Assembly (NCBI GenBank): GCA_949127925.1
Contig: CASBQX010000120.1
Span: 1-6,324 of the forward strand
Origin: Synechococcales cyanobacterium PMM_0002
Lineage (GTDB): Bacteria > Cyanobacteriota > Cyanobacteriia > Elainellales > Elainellaceae
Reading direction: 5' to 3'
Length of the DNA: 6,324 nt
Positions 1-6,137 of this stretch are shown here, in pieces (within the stretch, counting starts at the first letter, position 1; each line of letters begins with the position of its first letter). A program made the position numbers and the translations under genes. Under the pieces are notes generated by a model, which saw only the letters and a list, made by a program, of their open reading frames with translations, was not told the origin of the DNA and searched no databases.

Positions 1-58
1 AAAAAGCTATAGAAAATATCTCTGGTTTACTTTTAAAGCCTGTTTGAAGCTCGATATT

Positions 59-64
59 AGGAGG
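59..64 (+). promoter_or_regulatory. Ribosome binding site of gvpC
   Basis: A perfect AGGAGG lies at 59-64. It is 5 nt from the GTG at 70 but only 2 nt from the TTG at 67, so the spacing favours GTG 70 as the start of gvpC. No convincing promoter is visible in the 58 nt upstream. A TATAGA at 8-13 has no room for a -35 inside the window, so transcription probably comes from further upstream, from the expected gvpA promoter. Confidence 0.75.
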
Positions 65-69
65 GTTTG

Positions 70-1146
70 GTGACTAGTCTCAATGAAGCTTGGCAAGCGC
101 AAAAACAGCAGCGGCAGCAAAATGTTCAGGCAATACTAACGGGCTTTCAAGTCGAACGTAATCAGATAGCCATGCAGCTTCGAGATCACCTGCGTATTTT
201 TCAGGACGAAATTCGCCAAGAGACCAGGATCTTACTAACAGATGCGGCTCAGCAGCGTCAGGACGTTGCGCTTAAGCTAACAGAACGGTTATCTAGTTTC
301 CGCACCCAGTTGCAGGATCAAACCGCACAATTTTTAGCGGTGACGGCAGCCGAGCGATCGCTAATGGCAGAGCAACTCACGGGCGATTTGGGCGAGTTTC
401 GCCAGCAGCTAGCTGAGTCAGTTGCGCTGCTCCGGCACGATTTGCAGGTCACGATTGCCGCGATCGCCTCAGATGTTCAAAGTCTGCGAAGCAACACTCA
501 AGCTGAGTTGACGGCCTTACGGCAAGATCGCCTCAGCAATTTGGTCACCCTGGTCGATGGATTACGGGCTGACACTCAAGATTATTTAACAGAATTAGCC
601 GCCAGCCGCCAAGATCGAGCCGCCCAAATCCATAGCCAGCTCCAATCCAGCCGGGCGCATCGTCAAGCTAAAACCCAAACACTGAGGCTAAATTTACGCC
701 AGCACCGAGCCAGCTTACGGCAAAGCGTGTGGGGAATCAGCGCCGAACAGCCGTCGTCTCACCCAGTCGCGCCCGCTATCCCTCTGGCCAGCACACCCAA
801 AGGCCACAGACCGTCAGCCGCTAAGTCCATCATTCCTCAGTCATCCCAGCCAGCAGCAGATCTGGCTATAACCGCCTTGTCTCTACACCCCACATCTCCA
901 CCCTCAGCAGAGGCAAAAGCTGGGGAACCAATCGCCAACCTTCAGCCTCTACAGCGTGATGCTGCCCAAGTTGAAGCAGACATCCACACCTACATCCGCC
1001 AGATTGAGGGCGCACGCCTGACGGAAATTGAGACGGCCTTGGGGATGAATCGATTTCAGACCGTGGACGCGCTGCGATCGCTGATCAAAAAAGGAGTAGT
1101 TGCCCAGCGCGATCGCATCTATCTTGCCCAAGATCAGCCCCAGTAA
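70..1146 (+). CDS. gvpC: Gas vesicle protein GvpC with an extra C-terminal winged-helix-like domain
   Basis: GvpC is the outer protein that clamps over the GvpA ribs of the gas vesicle and stiffens it against collapse. Starting from GTG 70 the product has 358 residues, well above the roughly 130-200 residues of GvpC in well-studied cyanobacteria. Residues 23-121 form three tandem 33-residue repeats that align without gaps (pattern L......R...A..L...L..F...L), the GvpC hallmark. Further degenerate copies follow to about residue 175. A basic stretch ending in SVWG at about 219-222 resembles the usual GvpC tail. Beyond it lie a Pro/Ser/Ala-rich linker (about 225-296) and a 55-residue helix-turn-helix-like domain (about 301-354) closely similar to the end of the neighbouring GvpN. 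It is the first gene of the cluster here. The repeat assignment is seen directly; the rib-binding role is from the family; the function of the terminal domain is unknown. Confidence 0.87.
   Translation: MTSLNEAWQAQKQQRQQNVQAILTGFQVERNQIAMQLRDHLRIFQDEIRQETRILLTDAAQQRQDVALKLTERLSSFRTQLQDQTAQFLAVTAAERSLMAEQLTGDLGEFRQQLAESVALLRHDLQVTIAAIASDVQSLRSNTQAELTALRQDRLSNLVTLVDGLRADTQDYLTELAASRQDRAAQIHSQLQSSRAHRQAKTQTLRLNLRQHRASLRQSVWGISAEQPSSHPVAPAIPLASTPKGHRPSAAKSIIPQSSQPAADLAITALSLHPTSPPSAEAKAGEPIANLQPLQRDAAQVEADIHTYIRQIEGARLTEIETALGMNRFQTVDALRSLIKKGVVAQRDRIYLAQDQPQ
136..432 (+). repeat. Three 99-bp (33-residue) GvpC repeats
   Basis: Three consecutive 99-bp units (136-234, 235-333, 334-432) encode 33-residue repeats. 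Every unit has R at repeat position 8, A at 12, L at 15 and 19 and F at 22, with a hydrophobic residue at 26. Conservation is at the protein level and DNA identity is low, so these are old repeats under structural selection. A fourth unit from 433 keeps only part of the pattern (A at 12, V at 15), and later units shorten to about 26-29 residues. Confidence 0.8.
970..1131 (+). other. C-terminal winged-helix-like domain of GvpC
   Basis: This segment encodes about 54 residues with predicted helix-helix-turn-helix-strand character: I..YI, then AR.TEIE.ALGMNRFQT, then AL..LI.KG.V, then a short IYLAQ strand. It matches the end of GvpN (2271-2447) at the same relative place. The shared positions include AR, EIE, AL, RFQT, two Leu and a Gly before the wing. 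A winged-helix fold is inferred from the pattern and no structure was computed. Confidence 0.6.
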
Positions 1147-1190
1147 ACCCACCCCGCAAACCCAGCCAGCCCCCAACGAGGAACCCACCC

Positions 1191-2468
1191 GTGACTACTG
1201 TTCTAAGAGCCAGCCCCCGGCGCTTTGTGAGCACCCCTGCCATCGACCGAGTAGCCAGCCGCGCCCTGCGCTACCTGCAATCCGGATTTTCTGTCCATTT
1301 ACGCGGGCCAGCCGGAACCGGCAAAACGACACTGGCGCTGCACCTAGCCGACCTGATTGCGCGACCCATCATGCTACTGTTTGGCGACGATGAGTTCAAA
1401 ACCTCTGACTTAATCGGCAACCAATCTGGCTATACTCGCAAAAAAGTTATAGACAACTACATCCACAGCGTAGTCAAAATTGAAGACGAACTGCGGCAGA
1501 ACTGGGTCGATTCGCGCCTGACCCTGGCCTGCCGTGAAGGCTTTACCCTGGTTTATGACGAGTTCAACCGTTCTCGCCCCGAAGTCAATAACGTCTTACT
1601 CTCCGCTCTAGAAGAAAAGCTGCTGGTACTGCCACCCAACCACAACCGCACCGAATATATCCGAGTCCATCCCCAGTTCCACGCAATTTTTACCTCCAAC
1701 CCAGAAGAATACTGTGGCGTCCACGATACCCAAGACGCCCTGCTCGATCGCCTGGTTACCATCAACATTCCAGAGCCAGACGAACTCACCCAGCAAGAAA
1801 TTGCGATCCACAAAACCAGCATCGACCGCGAAAGCGCAGGCATTATTGTGCGGCTGGTGCGCGCCTATCGACAGCGCACCGGAGCGGAAAAGTCCTCGGG
1901 TTTACGTTCCTGCCTATTTGTGGCAAAAATCTGTCACGAACACGGTATCGTGGCGACCCCCGAAAATTCTGAGTTTCGCGATGTGTGCGAAGACGTCTTG
2001 CTCTCTCGGGCAAACATTCCCCTACCCGAAGCCACCCAACACCTGTGGGATGTCTTCAATGAACTGATTTGCAGCGAACCTGAGCGGTCTAAGGCCGCAG
2101 ATACCCCACCAACGCTGACCCCAACTCCAGAACCGCCCACCGCTGTCATCCCAGCTGTCGCAGGCGTTTCAGATGTCGCTGTCATCCCAGATGTCGCGGA
2201 TGTTTCAGCTGTCGCGGATGGTTCAGCGGTCGCAGACGTCTCTATCACACCACCACCTGAACTCATCCCTTACGAACAACCGATTTGCAGCTACCTCCAG
2301 CGCCATCCTGATGCACGCCCATCAGAAATTGAAGCAGCGCTGCAAATTAGTCGGTTTCAAACGATCAATTCGCTACAGGCTCTAACCGAGCAGGGCATCA
2401 TCACCTGCCAGAATCAGGCGGGTAAACCTGCCACCTACCGCGTTCAGCGCGAGGAGCAACACGCTTGA
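1191..2468 (+). CDS. gvpN: Gas vesicle AAA+ ATPase GvpN
   Basis: GvpN is an AAA+ ATPase related to the MoxR group. In other systems it is needed for gas vesicles to grow beyond small bicones. The 425-residue product shows Walker A GPAGTGKT at 39-46, Walker B LVYDE with D123 and E124, a sensor-1 region FTSN at 167-170 and a candidate arginine finger R187 in ALLDRLV. The AAA+ core ends near residue 296. A Pro/Thr-rich linker (300-358) contains five 6-residue repeats ending in VA, and a winged-helix-like domain (361-419) matches the end of GvpC. The tail makes it longer than the roughly 300 residues usual for the family. The GTG start at 1191 is preceded by GAGGA at 1178-1182. It lies 44 nt after gvpC and its stop overlaps the gvpJ start. 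Confidence 0.93.
   Translation: MTTVLRASPRRFVSTPAIDRVASRALRYLQSGFSVHLRGPAGTGKTTLALHLADLIARPIMLLFGDDEFKTSDLIGNQSGYTRKKVIDNYIHSVVKIEDELRQNWVDSRLTLACREGFTLVYDEFNRSRPEVNNVLLSALEEKLLVLPPNHNRTEYIRVHPQFHAIFTSNPEEYCGVHDTQDALLDRLVTINIPEPDELTQQEIAIHKTSIDRESAGIIVRLVRAYRQRTGAEKSSGLRSCLFVAKICHEHGIVATPENSEFRDVCEDVLLSRANIPLPEATQHLWDVFNELICSEPERSKAADTPPTLTPTPEPPTAVIPAVAGVSDVAVIPDVADVSAVADGSAVADVSITPPPELIPYEQPICSYLQRHPDARPSEIEAALQISRFQTINSLQALTEQGIITCQNQAGKPATYRVQREEQHA
2145..2234 (+). repeat. Five tandem 18-bp units in the gvpN linker
   Basis: Five in-frame 18-bp units encode six-residue blocks ending in VA: VIPAVA, GVSDVA, VIPDVA, DVSAVA, DGSAVA. GCTGTCATCCCAG recurs at 2142 and 2178 (36-bp period) and TGTCGCGGATG recurs at 2192 and 2210 (18-bp period). 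The high DNA identity points to recent duplication by slippage or unequal exchange. The encoded segment is probably a flexible spacer between the ATPase core and the terminal domain. Confidence 0.85.
2271..2447 (+). other. C-terminal winged-helix-like domain of GvpN
   Basis: About 59 residues after the repeat linker match the C-terminal domain of GvpC, with AR.SEIEAAL.ISRFQT followed by SL.ALTEQGII and a terminal ATYRVQ strand. The GvpN copy has a four-residue longer hairpin before the last strand (around NQAGKPA). The two DNA segments share only short runs such as GAAATTGA, so the duplication or acquisition is not recent. Confidence 0.6.
2451..2456 (+). promoter_or_regulatory. Ribosome binding site supporting the TTG start of gvpJ
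   Basis: GAGGAG at 2451-2456 lies within the last codons of gvpN, 8 nt before TTG 2465. This spacing supports the rare TTG start, which overlaps the gvpN stop codon as TTGA. No other plausible start lies between this site and the conserved GvpA-like domain. Confidence 0.65.
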
Positions 2469-2818
2469 CCTTAGCCACACCATCTGGGGCAACAGCCCAA
2501 TCTAATCGGGCGATCGCTACTTCCACCCAAGGCTCTACGCTGGCAGATGTGCTAGAACGGGTGCTCGATAAGGGGATCGTGATTGCCGGAGACATTTCTA
2601 TCTCCGTTGGTTCCACGGAGCTACTCAGTATCCGCATCCGCCTGCTAATTTCTTCGGTTGATAAAGCCAAAGAAATTGGGATCAACTGGTGGGAGAGCGA
2701 TCCGTTTCTCAGTAGTCAATCGCATCAATTGACGGAAGAAAATCGGCAGCTGCATGCGCGCTTAGAACACATGGAACAGGAGCTGAAGGCTCTACGAGGG
2801 AGTGGAGTTAACCCATAA
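2465..2818 (+). CDS. gvpJ: Gas vesicle protein GvpJ (GvpA-like minor shell protein)
   Basis: GvpJ belongs to the GvpA/GvpJ family and is a minor component thought to act in nucleation or at the vesicle tips. The 117-residue product has a variable N-terminus rich in Ser, Thr and Ala (1-23). The conserved GvpA-like core follows (about 24-80): TLADVLERVLDKGIVIAGDI, then a beta/helix stretch LLSIRIRLLISSVDKA and INWWESDP. A charged tail (84-112) looks like a short coiled coil. GvpA itself lacks such a tail, which together with the position after gvpN favours GvpJ over GvpA. The TTG start overlaps the gvpN stop by 4 nt, so the two are probably translationally coupled, and gvpK begins 2 nt after its stop. 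GvpM or GvpS are alternative names in other lineages. Confidence 0.88.
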   Translation: MTLATPSGATAQSNRAIATSTQGSTLADVLERVLDKGIVIAGDISISVGSTELLSIRIRLLISSVDKAKEIGINWWESDPFLSSQSHQLTEENRQLHARLEHMEQELKALRGSGVNP

Positions 2819-2820
2819 AC

Positions 2821-3300
2821 ATGTCTCTCCCCAACTCGTTCGATGCTCCCATTCAACTGACGCCAACGGCTGTCCTTCAACCTGCGAAAGGGGCAAATGC
2901 GGGGCTGGCTCCGCTGTTGCTCACGGTGGTGGAGCTGGTGCGGCAGCTGATGGAGGCGCAGGTGATTCGCCGGATGGAAGCCGATCAGCTGAGCGATGCC
3001 GACCTCGATCGCGCAGCCGAAAGCCTCCGCAAGCTAGAAGAACAGGTGATTCAACTGTGCGATGTGTTTGAGATCGACCCGACGGATCTAAACGTTGACT
3101 TGGGTGAGATTGGCACGCTGTTACCCAAAGCGGGCGGCTACTACCCAGGGACAGCCTCCGCCAACCCCTCAATTTTGGAATTGCTCGATCGCTTGCTCAA
3201 CACAGGGATTGTGGTTGAAGGCGAGGTGGACTTGGGTCTGGCGCAGCTGAATTTAGTCCATGCCAAACTGCGGCTGGTGCTCACCTCAAAGCCGATTTGA
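2821..3300 (+). CDS. gvpK: Gas vesicle protein GvpK
   Basis: GvpK is a conserved accessory protein required for gas vesicle formation; its exact job is unsettled. The 159-residue product has a low-complexity N-terminus (1-25). The typical helical core follows, with AGLAPLLLTVVELVRQLMEA at 27-46, then QVIRRME, the LSDADLDRAAESL helix and VFEIDPTDLNVDLG at 82-95. After YYPG at 107-110 the C-terminal part (about 117-156) is SILELLDRLLNTGIVVEGEV and an LRLVLTS strand or helix. That part aligns without gaps with the GvpA-like core of GvpJ. The ATG lies 2 nt after the gvpJ stop. The nearest purine-rich site, GGAG at 2804-2807, is rather far (13 nt), so coupling to gvpJ translation is likely. It is the last gas vesicle gene in the window. 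Confidence 0.93.
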   Translation: MSLPNSFDAPIQLTPTAVLQPAKGANAGLAPLLLTVVELVRQLMEAQVIRRMEADQLSDADLDRAAESLRKLEEQVIQLCDVFEIDPTDLNVDLGEIGTLLPKAGGYYPGTASANPSILELLDRLLNTGIVVEGEVDLGLAQLNLVHAKLRLVLTSKPI

Positions 3301-3418
3301 GCTGCGTGGGACGGCGATCGCGTCCATAACCTCTGCGGTCAAGTTGAAGCGGTACTCTACTATAGAAGCAGTAGGCAATACACTAACGCGATCGCTCACC
3401 CAGCGAGGGAAAAAACCA

Positions 3419-3649
3419 ATGGAACTGACGATGGACAATGTGGAACTGGTATTGGACGAGCTGCGCCCTTACCTGATGTCTGACGGGGGCAACGTGGAAC
3501 TGGTGGAATTGGACGGCCCTGTGGTGAAGCTCAGACTTCAAGGTGCCTGTGGTTCTTGCCCTAGCTCTGCGATGACCTTGAAAATGGGCATTGAGCGCAA
3601 GCTGCGGGAAAGCATTCCCGAAATTGTAGAAGTAGCCCAGGTTTTTTAG
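3419..3649 (+). CDS. nfu: NifU-like iron-sulfur cluster scaffold (Nfu domain protein)
   Basis: This 76-residue protein is a stand-alone Nfu domain that assembles an iron-sulfur cluster on a CXXC pair and passes it to target proteins, as cyanobacterial and plastid NifU-like scaffolds do. The sequence shows YLMSDGGNVELVELDG at 18-33 and the motif GACGSCPSS at 42-50, with ligands C44 and C47. TLKMGIERKLRE.IPEI then runs almost to the end. Its length equals that of the known small cyanobacterial form. The ATG at 3419 is chosen because homologues begin MELT.DNVE and GAGGG lies at 3405-3409. A longer reading from 3260 would run into gvpK and has no family support. It is separated from gvpK by 118 nt and followed by a strong terminator. 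Confidence 0.95.
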   Translation: MELTMDNVELVLDELRPYLMSDGGNVELVELDGPVVKLRLQGACGSCPSSAMTLKMGIERKLRESIPEIVEVAQVF

Positions 3650-3716
3650 CAAGGATTGGAATCAATCGCAGATTCATCGTGCAAAGGGTCATCCATCCTC
3701 GTTTGAGACCCATGCC

Positions 3717-3764
3717 AAGACCCAGGAACTCCTCACCGCTGATGGCGTAGAGTTCCTGGGTTTT
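3717..3764 (+). terminator. Rho-independent terminator after the NifU-like gene
   Basis: A perfect 12-bp stem pairs ACCCAGGAACTC (3720-3731) with GAGTTCCTGGGT (3750-3761). AAG at 3717-3719 extends it against TTT at 3762-3764 with one G-U pair. The 18-nt loop can form a small inner CGC/GCG hairpin. The T-run is short (four T including the last stem base) and is followed by AGC. It lies 67 nt after the stop of the nfu gene. Confidence 0.85.
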
Positions 3765-3793
3765 AGCTGTTCTGGTAAGATAAACTAATTGTT

Positions 3794-3823
3794 TTGAAGG
3801 AATCCCTGCGGTCTTGATAAACT
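3794..3823 (+). promoter_or_regulatory. Candidate promoter of the GH57 gene
   Basis: TTGAAG (3794-3799) and TAAACT (3818-3823) are separated by 18 nt. Each matches four of six bases of the sigma-70 consensus. Transcription would begin near 3830, after the upstream terminator and just before the leader hairpin. The match is weak and rests on position as much as on sequence. Confidence 0.35.
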
Positions 3824-3834
3824 TTGGAACAGGG

Positions 3835-3852
3835 AAAGCCAGTTCTGGCTTT
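3835..3852 (+). promoter_or_regulatory. Inverted repeat in the GH57 leader
   Basis: AAAGCCAG (3835-3842) and CTGGCTTT (3845-3852) form a perfect inverted repeat around TT. As RNA this would be a 7-bp stem with a GTTC loop. It lies 31 nt before the ATG at 3884 and just after the likely transcription start. It could be an operator for a dimeric regulator or a 5' stabilising hairpin. There is no T-run directly after it, so it is not a simple terminator. Confidence 0.45.
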
Positions 3853-3883
3853 GCCAAACAATTTTACGCGCGGCTCCTCATCT

Positions 3884-6118
3884 ATGCCTCATCCTCTTTA
3901 CGTTGCATTTATCTGGCATCAGCATCAGCCTCTTTACAAAAGCCGGACGGCGGGTCAATATCGCCTACCGTGGGTACGGCTTCATGGCACCAAGGATTAT
4001 CTAGATCTGGTGCTGATTTTGGAACAGTTTCCAAAACTGCACCAAACGGTGAACCTGGTTCCGTCGTTGATTTTACAAATCGAAGACTATGCGGCGGGTA
4101 CGGCGTTTGACCCATATTTGTCATTGGCGCTGATGGCCACTGACCAGTTGGACTATGAGCAGAAGCAGTTCATTGTCGAGCACTTTTTCGACGGCAATCA
4201 CCACACGCTGATCGATCCCCATCCTCGTTATGCGGAGCTGTTTTATCAGCGACAAGAAAAAGGGCGGGACTGGTGTTTGGCTGAGTGGAACGCGCAAGAT
4301 TATAGTGACCTGTTGGCGTGGCACAACCTAGCGTGGTTTGACCCGCTATTTTGGGACGATGCCGATATTTCGCGCTGGCTGGAGCAAGATCGGGGCTTTA
4401 CGGTCAGCGATCGCCAGCGCATTTATAGCAAGCAGCGAGAAATCCTCAGTCGCATCATTCCGCAGCATCGCAAGATGCAGGAGGCTGGGCAGCTAGAAGT
4501 CATTACCACGCCCTACACGCATCCGATTTTGCCGCTGCTGGCTAACACTAATGCGGGTCGGGTGGCAGTGCCTCAAATGGCGCTACCTGATTACCACTTT
4601 GCCTGGGAAGAAGACATTCCCCGTCACCTGAAGCGGGCGAAGACGATGTATCAGGAGCGGTTTGGCTGTAGTCCGCGCGGTTTGTGGCCGTCTGAGCAAT
4701 CAGTGAGTCCCACAATTTTGCCCTATGTGGCCGAACAAGGCTTTGAGTGGCTGGTATCGGATGAGGCGGTGCTGGGCTGGACCTTGAAGCATTTCTTCCA
4801 TCGCGATGGCCATGGCAATGTGCAAGAGCCAGAAATCATGTATCGGCCTTATCGGTTGGAAACCCCTCAAGGTGATGTTTCGATTGTGTTTCGCGATCAC
4901 CGCCTGTCGGATTTGATTGGCTTTACCTACGGCACGATGGAGCCGAAGGCAGCCGCGACGGATCTGGTAGGCCATTTGGAGGCGATCGCCGCCAGTCTCA
5001 AAGCGCATCAAACCGAGGGCACCACTACGCTGGAGCAACCCTGGCTGGTCACCATCGCCCTCGACGGAGAAAATTGCTGGGAATATTATCCGCTCGATGG
5101 CAAACCGTTTTTGGAAAACCTCTATCAGCAGTTGAGTGACCACAAAGAAATTGAACTCGTCACGGTGGCAGAATACCTGGATCAATTCCCCGCCACTGTT
5201 ACGTTGCCAACCGAAGCCCTCCACAGCGGCTCTTGGGTCGATGGCAACTTTACGACCTGGATTGGCGACCCGGCCAAAAATCGCGCTTGGGATTTACTGG
5301 CTCAAGCTCGAATTGTGCTCGCCAACCATCCTGAGGCGACGGAAGAAGCCAATCCTGAAGTGTGGGAAGCGCTGTATGCGGCGGAAGGGTCTGACTGGTT
5401 CTGGTGGTTTGGCGAGGGGCATTCGTCTAACCAAGATGCCATGTTTGACCAGCTGTTCCGCGAACATATCGTGGCGATCTATACGGCGCTGAATGAACCC
5501 GTGCCCGCTATTTTGCGGCAAGCGGTCGATGCGCATGGCGATCGCGGCGACCACGGTCCTCAAAGTTTTATTCATCCGGCCATTGATGGGCATGGAGATG
5601 AGCAAGACTGGGATAAAGCGGGTCGAATTGAAATTGGCGGAGCGCGGGGCACCATGCACAATAGCAGCAAGGTGCAGCGGCTGTGGTATGGCGTTGATCA
5701 CCTCAACTTCTATATGCGGGTAGACTTTGCCAGCGGCACCCGCATTGGAATCGATGTGCCGTCCGAACTGCATTTGCTATGGTTCTATACCGATCGCCCC
5801 ATGCACAATAGCCCCGCTCCGCTGGCCGAACTGCCAGACGAGGCTCCGATGAATTACCTGTTCCACCATCACCTGGGGATCAACCTAGTGACGGGCGATC
5901 GCTGGCTGCAAGAATCGGGAGATTATGGTCAGTGGTATACCTGCCCCACCACCGCCCAAGTGGCCTTCAATTCGTGCCTGGAGGTGGCGATTCCCTGGTC
6001 TGACCTGAACGAGGTTGGCCCTGACTGGTCACTGCGAATTGTGGTGATGTTGGCGGAGGAGGGACGGTACGCTAGCTACCTGCTGGAGAATGCGATGATT
6101 CCGGTGAACGTGCCGTAA
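3884..6118 (+). CDS. Glycoside hydrolase family 57 protein (amylase/glucanotransferase-like)
   Basis: GH57 enzymes act on alpha-glucans such as glycogen by a retaining mechanism. This 744-residue protein carries all five family motifs: HQHQP at 12-16; GQLEVITTPYTHP at 202-214; GLWPSEQS at 266-273, with the likely nucleophile E271; VFRDHRLSD at 335-343, where D338 or D343 would be the acid/base; and LDGENCWE at 393-400. After the catalytic part, from about residue 552, a Gly/Asp/His-rich link leads to a beta-rich domain resembling the DOMON-like C-terminal module of some amylases. No signal peptide is visible, so it is probably cytoplasmic. ATG 3884 is chosen because the product then begins MPHPLYVAFIWHQHQP as in relatives. 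A TTG at 3824 would add 20 atypical residues that cover the leader hairpin. No Shine-Dalgarno precedes the ATG. The exact substrate cannot be read from the sequence. Confidence 0.92.
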   Translation: MPHPLYVAFIWHQHQPLYKSRTAGQYRLPWVRLHGTKDYLDLVLILEQFPKLHQTVNLVPSLILQIEDYAAGTAFDPYLSLALMATDQLDYEQKQFIVEHFFDGNHHTLIDPHPRYAELFYQRQEKGRDWCLAEWNAQDYSDLLAWHNLAWFDPLFWDDADISRWLEQDRGFTVSDRQRIYSKQREILSRIIPQHRKMQEAGQLEVITTPYTHPILPLLANTNAGRVAVPQMALPDYHFAWEEDIPRHLKRAKTMYQERFGCSPRGLWPSEQSVSPTILPYVAEQGFEWLVSDEAVLGWTLKHFFHRDGHGNVQEPEIMYRPYRLETPQGDVSIVFRDHRLSDLIGFTYGTMEPKAAATDLVGHLEAIAASLKAHQTEGTTTLEQPWLVTIALDGENCWEYYPLDGKPFLENLYQQLSDHKEIELVTVAEYLDQFPATVTLPTEALHSGSWVDGNFTTWIGDPAKNRAWDLLAQARIVLANHPEATEEANPEVWEALYAAEGSDWFWWFGEGHSSNQDAMFDQLFREHIVAIYTALNEPVPAILRQAVDAHGDRGDHGPQSFIHPAIDGHGDEQDWDKAGRIEIGGARGTMHNSSKVQRLWYGVDHLNFYMRVDFASGTRIGIDVPSELHLLWFYTDRPMHNSPAPLAELPDEAPMNYLFHHHLGINLVTGDRWLQESGDYGQWYTCPTTAQVAFNSCLEVAIPWSDLNEVGPDWSLRIVVMLAEEGRYASYLLENAMIPVNVP

Positions 6119-6137
6119 TCCCGCTTGAAATTTAGCA

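Noticed and set aside
67..69. TTG at 67 as the start of gvpC
   Set aside because: It is only 2 nt from the AGGAGG, too close for initiation; GTG 70 has a 5-nt spacer.
3260..3418. A longer NifU-like reading frame starting at 3260
   Set aside because: The extra 53 residues overlap gvpK out of frame and have no family support. The MELT start at 3419 matches known proteins and has a ribosome binding site.
3686..3711. GGGTC/GACCC hairpin before the strong terminator as an attenuator or antiterminator
   Set aside because: Only 5 bp with a long loop. GGGTC could pair with either GACCC copy, but there is no further support.
3824..3883. A 20-residue N-terminal extension of the GH57 protein from TTG 3824
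   Set aside because: The family begins a few residues before the YVAFIWHQHQP motif, and the extension coincides with the leader inverted repeat and promoter candidate.
4700..5224. Minus-strand open frame of 174 codons inside the GH57 gene
   Set aside because: It is opposite a well-conserved coding region, has no recognisable domain and is a shadow of codon bias.
5294..5773. Minus-strand open frame of 159 codons inside the GH57 gene
   Set aside because: Same reason: antisense to conserved coding sequence, with no motif and no supported start.
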